A stretch of 51,247 bases of DNA from positions 29,320 through 80,566 of the forward strand of contig JAHEAV010000011.1 in assembly GCA_024642565.1 (NCBI GenBank), read 5' to 3'. The stretch comes from Erythrobacter sp. GTDB taxonomy: Bacteria; Pseudomonadota; Alphaproteobacteria; Sphingomonadales; Sphingomonadaceae. Every line of letters starts with the position of its first letter. Position 1 is the stretch's first letter. Made by a program: the position numbers and the translations under genes. Of the stretch, positions 33,676 to 41,874 are shown piece after piece. The notes under the pieces were generated by a model that was given only the letters and a program-made list of their open reading frames with translations, did no database searches and was not told the origin of the DNA.

Positions 33676-35994
33676 TCAGCTGCCCAGATTTGTTGCGATT
33701 TCCAGCCTAAGGGTCGCAATCAAATCTGCACTAACTTTGAGGCGGACTTCCTCTTCATCCAAGATTGCAAGAAAAACGCGCCGCTTGAAGCTCACACAGA
33801 GCGGGCAATCACCAGACACCTCCATGGTAGAGCACACAAGGTCGATCATGCGTTCGGCGCCATGTAACCGGCCCCAAAGATAGTCGTTCTCGCGGTAAGC
33901 GCGGCTGAAGAAAGCTCCGAAATTGTAGAACTCGGTACCGCGCAACGTAGCAGAAGTGCCGCCGTCACGGATTGACTTGGCATCCTCCGGAGATATTCGA
34001 TCGACCTTCACCGGATCAAATTCCGTAAGCCCTTCGTTGCGCAGCAGGGGAAGGGTTGCGATGTCATAGAACGGGAAGCCCAGATATGTCAGGAGCATTC
34101 GGCGGCGCAGATTCTTCGGCATTTGCTCCAGCGCAGCGGCCAGCATTTCTTCGGCACGTTCATCAACTTCGGGTAACAACCGCGCCTGTGACAATGTTGC
34201 CAGCACCTGTTCTGGGTTTTCCATCACCCGCTCGGCTTCAGCCGAAAAATTACGGCCCAATTGTCTGGCATTATCATGGGCAAAATAGAGCGCGAGAATC
34301 TGGTAGATAACCTCCCGGGCTTGTTCCAAAGTCTCGTCCGGGATTTCCGGATCAGTTTCCCAATCGCGCGAAAGCCGGCGGGCAAGCAAACGCAGGCGGC
34401 GAACCCTGAAGCCCATATCATGAGCACGGAAAAACCCGATTGCTTCTGCGCTCGCTCCGCCATTAGGCGCGATCAGGCTTGTCAGCCCGTTTGCGTCGAG
34501 GGCGGCCCGGAGCCGGTCAGCGATGGACCTAGAATCGGGCAACTTTAAAACCGGTGCTGCATCGAACACCAGATTGGCCAAGTGGTCGATAATACCGGTA
34601 AACTTTGCTTGGGCGTAAGAATGAAAAGCAAAGCCAGCCTGCTCCGCCGCAGCCTGCTGAGCCTTGTTTCGCCACGTCTTGAGGCGCGCTGGCGTCGGCC
34701 GGTTCAGAAACAAGGTTCGTCCAAACAGTTTTTCCACCGCCTGTTCGACTTGTGGGCGAAGACCTGACACAATCTGACCTAAGCGTTCTGCCTCCCGCGA
34801 CTGCGCTTCCAGCGCCTCGAGATTGTCACGGATCGGTTGCTCGCGCGGAATCGTGGAGAGCGATCCAAATATTGCTGAAAAGAACCCGACTTCGCGTTCT
34901 GCCTCGGGCTTACTGGTACCAAAGCGGTCTGGGTGCGGGTCGATGTATACGAACCGGCGGTCTACCTCTCTCTGGGCAGGGCGCCCCTGTAATGCCGCCA
35001 TGGCTTCGGAAAAAGGGGCGTTTACCAACACCGAACCATCGATCAGCGAAACCTTGTCGACATTTTCATGCCGCTGGTGAGCAGGCATCACACGATCAAG
35101 AAATTGCTCGCGGCCGGCCCAGTCCCTTTCAGCCTCTTCCGCCAAAGTATCGATTTCCCGCAATCTCAGCGGCGGGAACGCGCCTGGAAAACTGGCCGTG
35201 GCCCGAGCCGCCAAAGTCAGTTCCAGCAAATCAGCCAGATCACGACCGGATTCCTTGTTTACTACAGAGGAGAAACCGATTGGCAAACGATGCTCACTTT
35301 CCTCTACCGTTGGCGGGCTATGGAGCCGCAGCATTGCGCGGTAACCGTGAAAATCCGTAGCAGTAACAAACAGGTCTATTGGGTGCCCAGGCGGCAAAAG
35401 AGGCATCTCCGCCGGGACGGCGCGCATGGCCAGGAAGGCATTATGCAGCAACCGCGAAAAGCCAAGGCCGGAAAACGGCGGTTCGAACCAGCGCCCACGA
35501 ATAAAGCGCGAGACCTTGTTTCGAACTTCGCTGCGCGTTTCCGGAGCGACGCTTTCGGATACCGCATTGCCCGGTCGTTTCAGCAACCACCACGCAATCG
35601 GCTGTGCCCAGAATTTGGCGAACCGCCACAAAGGTCGTGCATCCGGATCCAGCAGGCGCTCTACGTCGGCCATATCAAGCCAAAGATCGGTCAGTGGCTC
35701 CAGAGATTGACCGGAATGGATTGCTTGCGCCAGAAATACGGCGTTGATCCCGCCCGCACTGGCCCCTGTAAGGATATCTGGCAGCACGCGCAGCTTGAGA
35801 TCGTGGTCAGCGCGGATATGTTCCAGAAAGTCCCGATAAACTCCCTGCACACCATCGCTGCGCGGAGCGCCTGAATGCAACGCCCGGCTGGCGCGGGCGA
35901 GCTTCCATACCTCCTTGGTGACGCCGTGCATGTATACAGCCAGGCTGACCCCGCCGTAACAGACCAACGCAATCCTGAGTTCCTTCTGACGCAT
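33676..35994 (-). CDS. Patatin-like phospholipase (DUF3376 type)
   Basis: This 772-residue protein begins directly with a patatin domain: ELRIALVCYGGVSLAVYMHGVTKEVWKL carries the oxyanion glycine pair. LPDILTGASAGGINAVFLAQA holds the nucleophilic serine in GASAG, and SLIDGSVLVNAPF the catalytic aspartate. The remaining 400 or so residues are mostly helical (FGSLSTIPREQPIRDNLEALEAQSREAERL onward) and match the long C-terminal region I know as DUF3376. No signal peptide is visible, so it should act in the cytoplasm or at the membrane face. Substrate lipid unknown. It diverges from radA and is convergent with dnaJ, with 141 bases between; I see no clear terminator in that gap. Confidence 0.87.
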   Translation of the reverse strand: MRQKELRIALVCYGGVSLAVYMHGVTKEVWKLARASRALHSGAPRSDGVQGVYRDFLEHIRADHDLKLRVLPDILTGASAGGINAVFLAQAIHSGQSLEPLTDLWLDMADVERLLDPDARPLWRFAKFWAQPIAWWLLKRPGNAVSESVAPETRSEVRNKVSRFIRGRWFEPPFSGLGFSRLLHNAFLAMRAVPAEMPLLPPGHPIDLFVTATDFHGYRAMLRLHSPPTVEESEHRLPIGFSSVVNKESGRDLADLLELTLAARATASFPGAFPPLRLREIDTLAEEAERDWAGREQFLDRVMPAHQRHENVDKVSLIDGSVLVNAPFSEAMAALQGRPAQREVDRRFVYIDPHPDRFGTSKPEAEREVGFFSAIFGSLSTIPREQPIRDNLEALEAQSREAERLGQIVSGLRPQVEQAVEKLFGRTLFLNRPTPARLKTWRNKAQQAAAEQAGFAFHSYAQAKFTGIIDHLANLVFDAAPVLKLPDSRSIADRLRAALDANGLTSLIAPNGGASAEAIGFFRAHDMGFRVRRLRLLARRLSRDWETDPEIPDETLEQAREVIYQILALYFAHDNARQLGRNFSAEAERVMENPEQVLATLSQARLLPEVDERAEEMLAAALEQMPKNLRRRMLLTYLGFPFYDIATLPLLRNEGLTEFDPVKVDRISPEDAKSIRDGGTSATLRGTEFYNFGAFFSRAYRENDYLWGRLHGAERMIDLVCSTMEVSGDCPLCVSFKRRVFLAILDEEEVRLKVSADLIATLRLEIATNLGS

Positions 35995-36063
35995 TACCGC
36001 TTTGTGGACTGCAATACCCAGCTTGGCAATTGCGTTCTATCTATGTTCCTTCTAATGCAGGCC

Positions 36064-37452
36064 ATGGCCAAGACAAAAAAACGCTTTATCTGCCAGGCTT
36101 GCGGCTCGGTAACGCACCGATGGCAGGGGCAATGTCCCGATTGCGCTGAATGGAACACCTTGTCCGAGGATGCGCCAGCAACTGTATTTTCTCAAAAGCA
36201 TGATCTTTCACAAGGCGGGAGGGCTTTTGAATTTGTGAACCTTGATGCCCCGGGGGAAGTGCTGCAAAGGCGCCCGACCGGTCTGGCAGAATTTGATCGC
36301 GCCCTGGGGGGCGGACTTGTCCCCGGTTCGGCCATCTTGATGGGAGGCGATCCCGGAATCGGCAAATCGACTTTGCTGTTACAGGCCGCAGCAAGGATCG
36401 CCCGCACGGGCGCGGAATGCGTTTATGTTAGCGGTGAAGAGGCTGCGGCACAGGTCCGGCTTCGCGCGGCTCGCCTTGGCCTGGCCGATGCGCCGATCAA
36501 ACTGGCGGCGGCCACATCCGTCCGCGACATATTGACGACATTAAACAGAATGGAACCGCCCGCTCTGCTGGTAATCGATTCGATCCAAACGATGTATTCT
36601 GACACAATCGAAGGCGCACCCGGCACGGTCAGTCAGGTCCGCGGCTGCGCCTTTGAATTGATCCGCTATGCCAAGGAAACCGGCGCAGCCCTGGTGTTGG
36701 TCGGGCATGTAACCAAGGATGGCAGCATTGCCGGGCCTAGGGTTCTCGAACACATGGTCGATGTAGTGATGAGCTTCGAAGGTGAACGCAGTCATCAATA
36801 CCGGATATTACGAGCCATCAAGAATCGGTTTGGTGCCGTCGACGAAATCGGAGTTTTCGCCATGGCGGGTGACGGTTTGGAAGAAGTCGCCAACCCATCC
36901 ATGCTTTTCCTTTCAGGCAGGGAGGTGCCAATAGCGGGCAGTTCGGTTTTCCCTGCGCTTGAAGGGACCCGGCCAGTTCTGGTTGAAGTTCAGGCCTTGA
37001 TCGTGCGTTTGCAAAGCGGGGCCACGCCGCGCCGTGCCGTCGTCGGCTGGGACAGCGGGCGTCTGGCGATGTTGCTAGCCGTCCTCGAATCGCGATGCGG
37101 CCTCAACTTCAGCTCTGCAGAGGTCTATTTGAACGTGGCCGGCGGATATCGGCTGACGGATCCGGCGGCAGATCTTGCAGTCGCGGCAGCGCTGGTTTCG
37201 GCGTTGGCAGACAAAGCTTTGCCAACACACAGTGTTTGGTTTGGCGAAGTATCGCTGGCAGGTGAAATTCGCCCGGTTGCCCATGCTGGCCTGCGCCTGC
37301 GTGAAGCTGCAAAACTGGGCTTCAACCAGGGATTTGGGCCAGCTTCTACCGCAGCCGATACCAATAAAAATTCCACCTTATCACAAGGTTTTAGCTATCA
37401 GGGCTTTAATCAACTCCCCAACCTCGTTGACCGGGTCATGGCTTCCGCATAA
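36064..37452 (+). CDS. radA: DNA repair protein RadA
   Basis: RadA is a RecA-like helicase that extends D-loops during recombination. The 462-residue product has the N-terminal zinc finger (CQACGSVTHRWQGQCPDC), the ATPase core with Walker A GGDPGIGKSTLL, VLVIDSIQTMYSDTIEGAPG-type Walker B, the signature KNRFGAVDEIGVF, and the Lon-like C-terminal domain (AEVYLNVAGGYRLTDPAADLAVAAALVSAL). I use ATG 36064 (AKTKKRFIC), the canonical start; ATG 36043 and 36055 in the same frame would add up to seven residues. It is the first gene of a tight plus-strand run with cvpA. Confidence 0.96.
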   Translation: MAKTKKRFICQACGSVTHRWQGQCPDCAEWNTLSEDAPATVFSQKHDLSQGGRAFEFVNLDAPGEVLQRRPTGLAEFDRALGGGLVPGSAILMGGDPGIGKSTLLLQAAARIARTGAECVYVSGEEAAAQVRLRAARLGLADAPIKLAAATSVRDILTTLNRMEPPALLVIDSIQTMYSDTIEGAPGTVSQVRGCAFELIRYAKETGAALVLVGHVTKDGSIAGPRVLEHMVDVVMSFEGERSHQYRILRAIKNRFGAVDEIGVFAMAGDGLEEVANPSMLFLSGREVPIAGSSVFPALEGTRPVLVEVQALIVRLQSGATPRRAVVGWDSGRLAMLLAVLESRCGLNFSSAEVYLNVAGGYRLTDPAADLAVAAALVSALADKALPTHSVWFGEVSLAGEIRPVAHAGLRLREAAKLGFNQGFGPASTAADTNKNSTLSQGFSYQGFNQLPNLVDRVMASA

Positions 37453-37466
37453 ATCTAACCCTGCTT

Positions 37467-37994
37467 ATGACAGGTTTCGACATCATTGTGCTGATCATTG
37501 TCGGTGTTGCGGCGACGGGCGGTTTCCTGCGCGGTTTCGTGCAAGAAGTGCTCTCGCTGGCGGCCTGGATTCTGGCAGTCTTCGCCATCCATTACCTGCA
37601 CACACCCCTGTTTGAATGGCTTGAACCCAGGATTGGAACGCCTTCGGGCTCTGCTCTCCTTGCCTTCGCAATGCTATTGTTGATCCCCTATGCGGGGATG
37701 AAACTGATTGCTGGCCGGGCCGGCAAAGCCTCCCGTGATTCCATTCTAGGCCCCATTGACCGGGTGCTTGGTTTCGGATTCGGCGGGATCAAGGGAGCGA
37801 TTGTCGTAGTGCTCGCCTTTTCTGTCTTGGTTCTTGGCTATGATACCGCTTGGGGCATAACGGGGCGTCCAATCTGGATGACCACCGCCCGCACCTATCC
37901 ATTGGTCAACGCCAGTACAGAGGCATTGGTGCAATTGATCGAGGTACAGCGCAGCGAAGTTGCGAAGAGTGACTCTGCTGTAAGCGATAAATGA
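37467..37994 (+). CDS. CvpA family membrane protein
   Basis: The 175-residue protein has four predicted membrane helices (FDIIVLIIVGVAATGGFLRG, EVLSLAAWILAVFAIHYL, LLAFAMLLLIPYAGMKLIAG, FGGIKGAIVVVLAFSVLVLGYD) and the family signature DRVLGFGFGGIKGAIVV. CvpA was named for colicin V production in E. coli and is linked to purF expression and envelope stress tolerance; its molecular function is unsettled. It begins 14 bases after radA, and its stop overlaps the next gene by four bases (ATGA, 37991-37994), so it is translationally coupled to the IscU-like gene. Confidence 0.9.
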   Translation: MTGFDIIVLIIVGVAATGGFLRGFVQEVLSLAAWILAVFAIHYLHTPLFEWLEPRIGTPSGSALLAFAMLLLIPYAGMKLIAGRAGKASRDSILGPIDRVLGFGFGGIKGAIVVVLAFSVLVLGYDTAWGITGRPIWMTTARTYPLVNASTEALVQLIEVQRSEVAKSDSAVSDK

Positions 37995-38431
37995 GCTTGG
38001 CAGGGGCCACGCGGCTTTACACACCGGATTTACTTGCGCTCGCTATCCGACTCGCGGAATTTCCGCTCGATTGCCGTTTTGATTGTTTAGGTAGCGCCCG
38101 TTCGGTCAGTTGCGGCAGCTCACTCGAGGTGGGTGCGCTTCTGGACAAGGATCAGAAAGTGACCGCTGTTGGCATTCGGGCCAAGGCCTGCGCAGTCGGG
38201 CAGGCGGCAGCAACGATATTTGCGGTCGCTGCATCGGGAAAGAGCGCCGATCAGATTGCCCGGGCCCTCCGCCAAATGGAGGAATGGCTTGCTGGCGGTG
38301 CAACCCGGCCGGATTGGCCTGGTGTAGACCAGCTCGATATGGCGCGTGAACATCGTGGTCGCCACGGTGCCATCCTTCTGCCGTGGAGAGCTGCTGCGGC
38401 AGCGCTTTGCAACGCACCAACGGCGGGCTAG
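37991..38431 (+). CDS. IscU/NifU-like iron-sulfur scaffold protein
   Basis: The 146 residues resemble the N-terminal NifU/IscU scaffold fold. SVSCGSSLEVGALL corresponds to the first cysteine motif (C41), GIRAKACAVGQAAATIFA to the second (C67), and HRGRHGAILLPWRAAAAAL to the last helix. In IscU the last helix starts with a His-Cys pair; here the position after the histidine is glycine, so the third cluster cysteine is missing. It may be a scaffold that uses another ligand, or a relative with a different role. It overlaps cvpA by four bases. No isc or suf genes are adjacent. Confidence 0.72.
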   Translation: MSLAGATRLYTPDLLALAIRLAEFPLDCRFDCLGSARSVSCGSSLEVGALLDKDQKVTAVGIRAKACAVGQAAATIFAVAASGKSADQIARALRQMEEWLAGGATRPDWPGVDQLDMAREHRGRHGAILLPWRAAAAALCNAPTAG

Positions 38432-38498
38432 AGCCGGCCTTCGCCAATTGCATGTCATTGCGGCATGGATCTGCGGACGGGAGGAGATGAATCAAGCC

Positions 38499-40160
38499 AT
38501 GAACGACAAAGCCGCGACGCAATTCGCCGAACCAACAGAAAAAGAAATTCGTTTGGTTATTGCCGCATCGTCGGCTGGTACAATTTTCGAATGGTACGAT
38601 TTCTTCATTTACGGAACTCTCGCCGGACTTATCGGCGCGGCATTTTTCCCTTCGGATAATGCGACGCTGCAACTGCTGCTGGTTTGGGCAGGATTTGCGG
38701 TCGGATTTGGTTTCAGGCCTTTGGGCGCGGTGCTTTTCGGATTTTTGGGCGACAAATTGGGGCGCAAATACACGTTCCTAGTAACGGTAACGCTGATGGG
38801 CGTCGCAACGGCCGGCGTTGGCCTCATTCCCGGCGCAGCCACAATTGGCATTGCCGCTCCGATTATCGTGATCTTGCTGCGGATCCTTCAAGGACTGGCA
38901 CTTGGCGGGGAATATGGCGGCGCCGCGATCTATGTCGCCGAGCACGCACCGGTGGAGAAGCGCGGTTATTACACCAGCTATATTCAGGCCAGTGTGGCCG
39001 GAGGCTTTGTGCTGAGCATCGCGGTCGTCCTGGCCTGCCGCTTTCTGATCCCCGCAGAATCCTTCATTAGCTGGGGCTGGCGTATTCCATTTCTCCTTTC
39101 TCTGATCCTTCTCGGAATTTCGCTCTGGATGCGACTAAAATTGTCGGAAAGCCCTGTATTTCAGGCAATGAAGGCAGCAGGAGAGACCGCGAAAAATCCA
39201 TTCACCGAAAGCTTCACCTATCCAGGCAACAAGAAACGGATATTCGTGGCGTTGTTTGGAATTACCGGCATTCTGACAACGATCTGGTACACCGCGTTCT
39301 TCTCCGGAATGTCCTTCCTGCGCGGGCCGATGCGCGTTGAGGAAGGGCTAGTGGAAATCATCCTGTTGATTGCTGGCTCCCTTTCTCTCGGACTGTATCT
39401 TCTGGTTGGAAAATGGTCTGACCGGGTTGGGCGCAAACGGCCAATCGTGATCGGTGCAGCTCTATCGCTGCTGATCCTGTTCCCGGTATTTTGGGGCATT
39501 GGCGCACTGGCCAATCCCGGTCTGCGCGCAAGCGCCCAAAACGCGCCAGTTTTGGTGAGCGGCGATGGGTGCGCCTACAGCCCCTTTGCAGAAACTCAGG
39601 CTACCGCGTGCGGGCGTTTGTTGCAGGACCTCACCTCGCTGGGCGTAAGTTATACAGTTGATCAGGCTGCCGAACCAACTGATATCCTTGCTTCGATGCA
39701 ACCGGAACTGACTCTTTTTGTGGGCCAGTCATCGCATATCCTGGGGACGGAACTTACGTCAGAAGAAGGGACCGGGCGGCGTGATATTGTGCAAGGCTGG
39801 CTGGAGGAAGCCGGATATGATTTCGCCAGACAATCTCCACCGCTGCTGAACATCGCCGGGATAATCGCGCTATTGGTAGTGCTGGGCGGCCTGTCGGCGC
39901 TTACCTATGGATCGGTGGCGGCCTTGCTGGCTGAAATGTTCCCGCCTCGGATCCGTTACAGCTCCATGTCGATCCCTTACCACATTGGGGCGGGTTATCT
40001 GGGCGGATTTCTTCCCTTGATTGCTGGGTATATCGTGGCGACCACCGGAAATGCCTATGCTGGACTGTGGTACACTTGGGCGGTTGTGGCCTTCGGCCTG
40101 TTAGTGGCATGGTGGGGCATCCCCGGAGGTTTACCCAAGGACTTTGATGACAATGTCTGA
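38499..40160 (+). CDS. MHS-type MFS transporter with a large extracytoplasmic insert
   Basis: The 553-residue carrier belongs to the metabolite:H+ symporter branch of the major facilitator superfamily: SSAGTIFEWYDFFIYGTLAGL is its first helix, GDKLGRK and GKWSDRVGRKRP the two loop motifs, and RILQGLALGGEYGGAAIYVAEHAP the family signature. Typical members are about 430 residues. The excess is a hydrophilic stretch of about 110 residues (339-448) between two helices, with cysteines at 358 and 371. Substrate not predictable. ATG 38499 lies 12 bases after GGAGGAG; ATG 38487 touches that site and is less likely. The 3' end overlaps alr. Confidence 0.88.
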   Translation: MNDKAATQFAEPTEKEIRLVIAASSAGTIFEWYDFFIYGTLAGLIGAAFFPSDNATLQLLLVWAGFAVGFGFRPLGAVLFGFLGDKLGRKYTFLVTVTLMGVATAGVGLIPGAATIGIAAPIIVILLRILQGLALGGEYGGAAIYVAEHAPVEKRGYYTSYIQASVAGGFVLSIAVVLACRFLIPAESFISWGWRIPFLLSLILLGISLWMRLKLSESPVFQAMKAAGETAKNPFTESFTYPGNKKRIFVALFGITGILTTIWYTAFFSGMSFLRGPMRVEEGLVEIILLIAGSLSLGLYLLVGKWSDRVGRKRPIVIGAALSLLILFPVFWGIGALANPGLRASAQNAPVLVSGDGCAYSPFAETQATACGRLLQDLTSLGVSYTVDQAAEPTDILASMQPELTLFVGQSSHILGTELTSEEGTGRRDIVQGWLEEAGYDFARQSPPLLNIAGIIALLVVLGGLSALTYGSVAALLAEMFPPRIRYSSMSIPYHIGAGYLGGFLPLIAGYIVATTGNAYAGLWYTWAVVAFGLLVAWWGIPGGLPKDFDDNV

Positions 40161-41193
40161 GCTTCCGCCGCCAACCCTGCGACTGCGGCTCGACACGGAT
40201 GCACTGATCGGAAATTGGCATGCGCTCGACCGGATGTCCGGTGCGGCACATGCTGGCGCTGCGATAAAGGCGAATGCATACGGTTTGGGGGTCGACAACG
40301 TCGTTCCCACCCTTCGCGATGCAGGCGTCAGTAACTTCTTTGTCGCCCATTGGAGCGAGGTTCCCGCAGTCATTGCGCATATTTCCCCGCGGCAGCTTTC
40401 GGTGCTTCACGGTCCGCTACACGAAGCCGATGCAGCTTTCGCCCAAGAGACCGGTGTGTTGCCGGTAATCAACAGTCTCTACCAGGCCAAACTGTGGCTT
40501 CAGAGCGGCGGCGGACCCTGCCATTTGATGATCGATACGGGCATCAACCGCCTTGGTATCTCGTTGGAGGAAGTCGGCGATCCGCTGGTCGCGCAGCTGG
40601 AAATCGACGTTGTGATGTCACATCTCGCCAGTGCCGATGAGGACAGCGAACTCAATGCTCTGCAGCTTTCCCGCTTTTCCTGCGCGTCTAGAGACATTCC
40701 CGCAAAGTCGCGCAGCCTTGCCAACAGCGCGGGAATTGCTCTTGGTGCCGACTATGCCTTTGACCTGACCCGGCCTGGCCTTGCGCTCTATGGCGGAATT
40801 CCGCGATCCGAGATGGCTGGGGTCATCAGGCAAGTTGCGCATCCGCAAGCTGCCATCATGCAAAAACGTGAACTGCGGGCCGGTGATTCGGTTGGTTATA
40901 ACGCTGCCTTCACCGCTACTCAGCCGATGACGGTAGGAGTCGTTTCACTGGGCTATGCCGATGGCTATTTGCGCAGCTGGTCCGCAAAGGGCGCGCTGCT
41001 ATCCGGTGGCGCCACCCTTCCACTGCTGGGAAAGGTTTCCATGGATATGGTTGTGGTGGATCTATCTCTTGCGCCGCATTTGCGCGAAGGTGACTGGGTT
41101 AATGTGCCCTATGAATTGCTCGAAGCATCGAGGATTTCCGGCTTGTCGCAATATGAATTGTTGACTTCGCTCGGCCCCCGTTTCCGCCGTTAA
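40153..41193 (+). CDS. alr: Alanine racemase
   Basis: Alr makes D-alanine for peptidoglycan using PLP. The 346 residues show AIKANAYGLGVDNVVPTLRDAG with the PLP lysine (K39), HLMIDTGINRLGIS, VMSHLASADE, RPGLALYGG, and the C-terminal domain with the second catalytic tyrosine in DSVGYNAAFTATQPMTVGVVSLGYADGYLR and SMDMVVVDLS. The start is ATG 40153, overlapping the transporter gene by eight bases; ATG 40147 is also in frame. The overlap suggests translational coupling. Whether this is the only racemase in the cell cannot be told. Confidence 0.94.
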   Translation: MSELPPPTLRLRLDTDALIGNWHALDRMSGAAHAGAAIKANAYGLGVDNVVPTLRDAGVSNFFVAHWSEVPAVIAHISPRQLSVLHGPLHEADAAFAQETGVLPVINSLYQAKLWLQSGGGPCHLMIDTGINRLGISLEEVGDPLVAQLEIDVVMSHLASADEDSELNALQLSRFSCASRDIPAKSRSLANSAGIALGADYAFDLTRPGLALYGGIPRSEMAGVIRQVAHPQAAIMQKRELRAGDSVGYNAAFTATQPMTVGVVSLGYADGYLRSWSAKGALLSGGATLPLLGKVSMDMVVVDLSLAPHLREGDWVNVPYELLEASRISGLSQYELLTSLGPRFRR

Positions 41194-41213
41194 GGGTAAT
41201 TCAGGCGAATTTG

Positions 41214-41246
41214 TTGCACTGCACATGCTGCAGCTGCTAATGCAGC
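41214..41246 (+). promoter_or_regulatory. Probable PhaR operator and promoter of phaR
   Basis: Four TGCA tetramers lie within 30 bases (41215, 41220, 41229, 41241), and CTGCTAATGCAG (41234-41245) is a CTGC-N4-GCAG palindrome, the form I recall for PhaR binding in Rhodobacter and Paracoccus. TTGCAC (41214-41219) and TAATGC (41238-41243), 18 bases apart, could be the -35 and -10 of the phaR promoter, so the operator would overlie it. Autorepression is the natural reading. Confidence 0.6.
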
Positions 41247-41272
41247 GGTAATTCACACACAGGAACTTACGA

Positions 41273-41827
41273 ATGGCCAAGCGCGCTAAGCAGGATGGTG
41301 ATACCGTTATCATCAAGAAATACGCCAATCGGCGGCTCTATAACACGAGCTCGTCAAGCTATATTACTCTGGACGATCTTTCGAAAATGACTCGCGAGGG
41401 CACCGAATTCAAGGTCGTGGATGCGAAAAGCGGCGACGACATTACCCATTCGATTCTAACCCAGATCATAATGGAAGAAGAGGCGAGCGGCGAGCATATG
41501 CTTCCGGTCAGCTTCCTGAGGGATCTTATTTCCATGTATGGAAATTCCATGCAGTCCATGATGCCGCATTATCTCGAAGCGGCCATGACAAATTTTCGTG
41601 AAAACCAATCCAAGCTGCACGAAGCTTTCCGACAGGGTATCGGCAACAACCCTTTGGCCAAGATCGCCGAAACCAATATCGCAATGATGCGTGCCGCAAC
41701 CAAGGCATTCATACCTGGCGCCAAAACTACAAATACAGCCGATGCGAGTTCAAATCAGGACGAACTGGCAGAACTGCGCAAACAGATGGCTGCGATGCAG
41801 AAGAAGTTGGACGAAATCGGAAGCTAG
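41273..41827 (+). CDS. phaR: Polyhydroxyalkanoate synthesis repressor PhaR
   Basis: PhaR is a repressor that binds both DNA and PHA granules and so couples phasin and PHA gene expression to polymer level. The 184 residues have the N-terminal DNA-binding domain (VIIKKYANRRLYNTSSSSYITLDDLSKMTREGTEFKVVDAKSGDDITHSILTQIIMEEE) and the PHB-accumulation domain (HMLPVSFLRDLISMYGNSMQSMMPHYLEAAM). A C-terminal coiled coil ends it (DELAELRKQMAAMQKKLDEI). AGGA lies eight bases before ATG 41273. The phaC and phasin genes are not in the window. The upstream TGC/GCA cluster is a likely self-operator. Confidence 0.93.
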   Translation: MAKRAKQDGDTVIIKKYANRRLYNTSSSSYITLDDLSKMTREGTEFKVVDAKSGDDITHSILTQIIMEEEASGEHMLPVSFLRDLISMYGNSMQSMMPHYLEAAMTNFRENQSKLHEAFRQGIGNNPLAKIAETNIAMMRAATKAFIPGAKTTNTADASSNQDELAELRKQMAAMQKKLDEIGS

Positions 41828-41874
41828 TCTAGCAAGGCCGCCGTTTATCCAACACGTTTGAAACAGGAATTCCC

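Noticed and set aside
35068-35874. A 268-codon plus-strand frame inside the patatin-like gene.
   Set aside because: The minus-strand patatin motifs cover the same DNA; the plus-strand product is rich in Arg/Gln with no domain.
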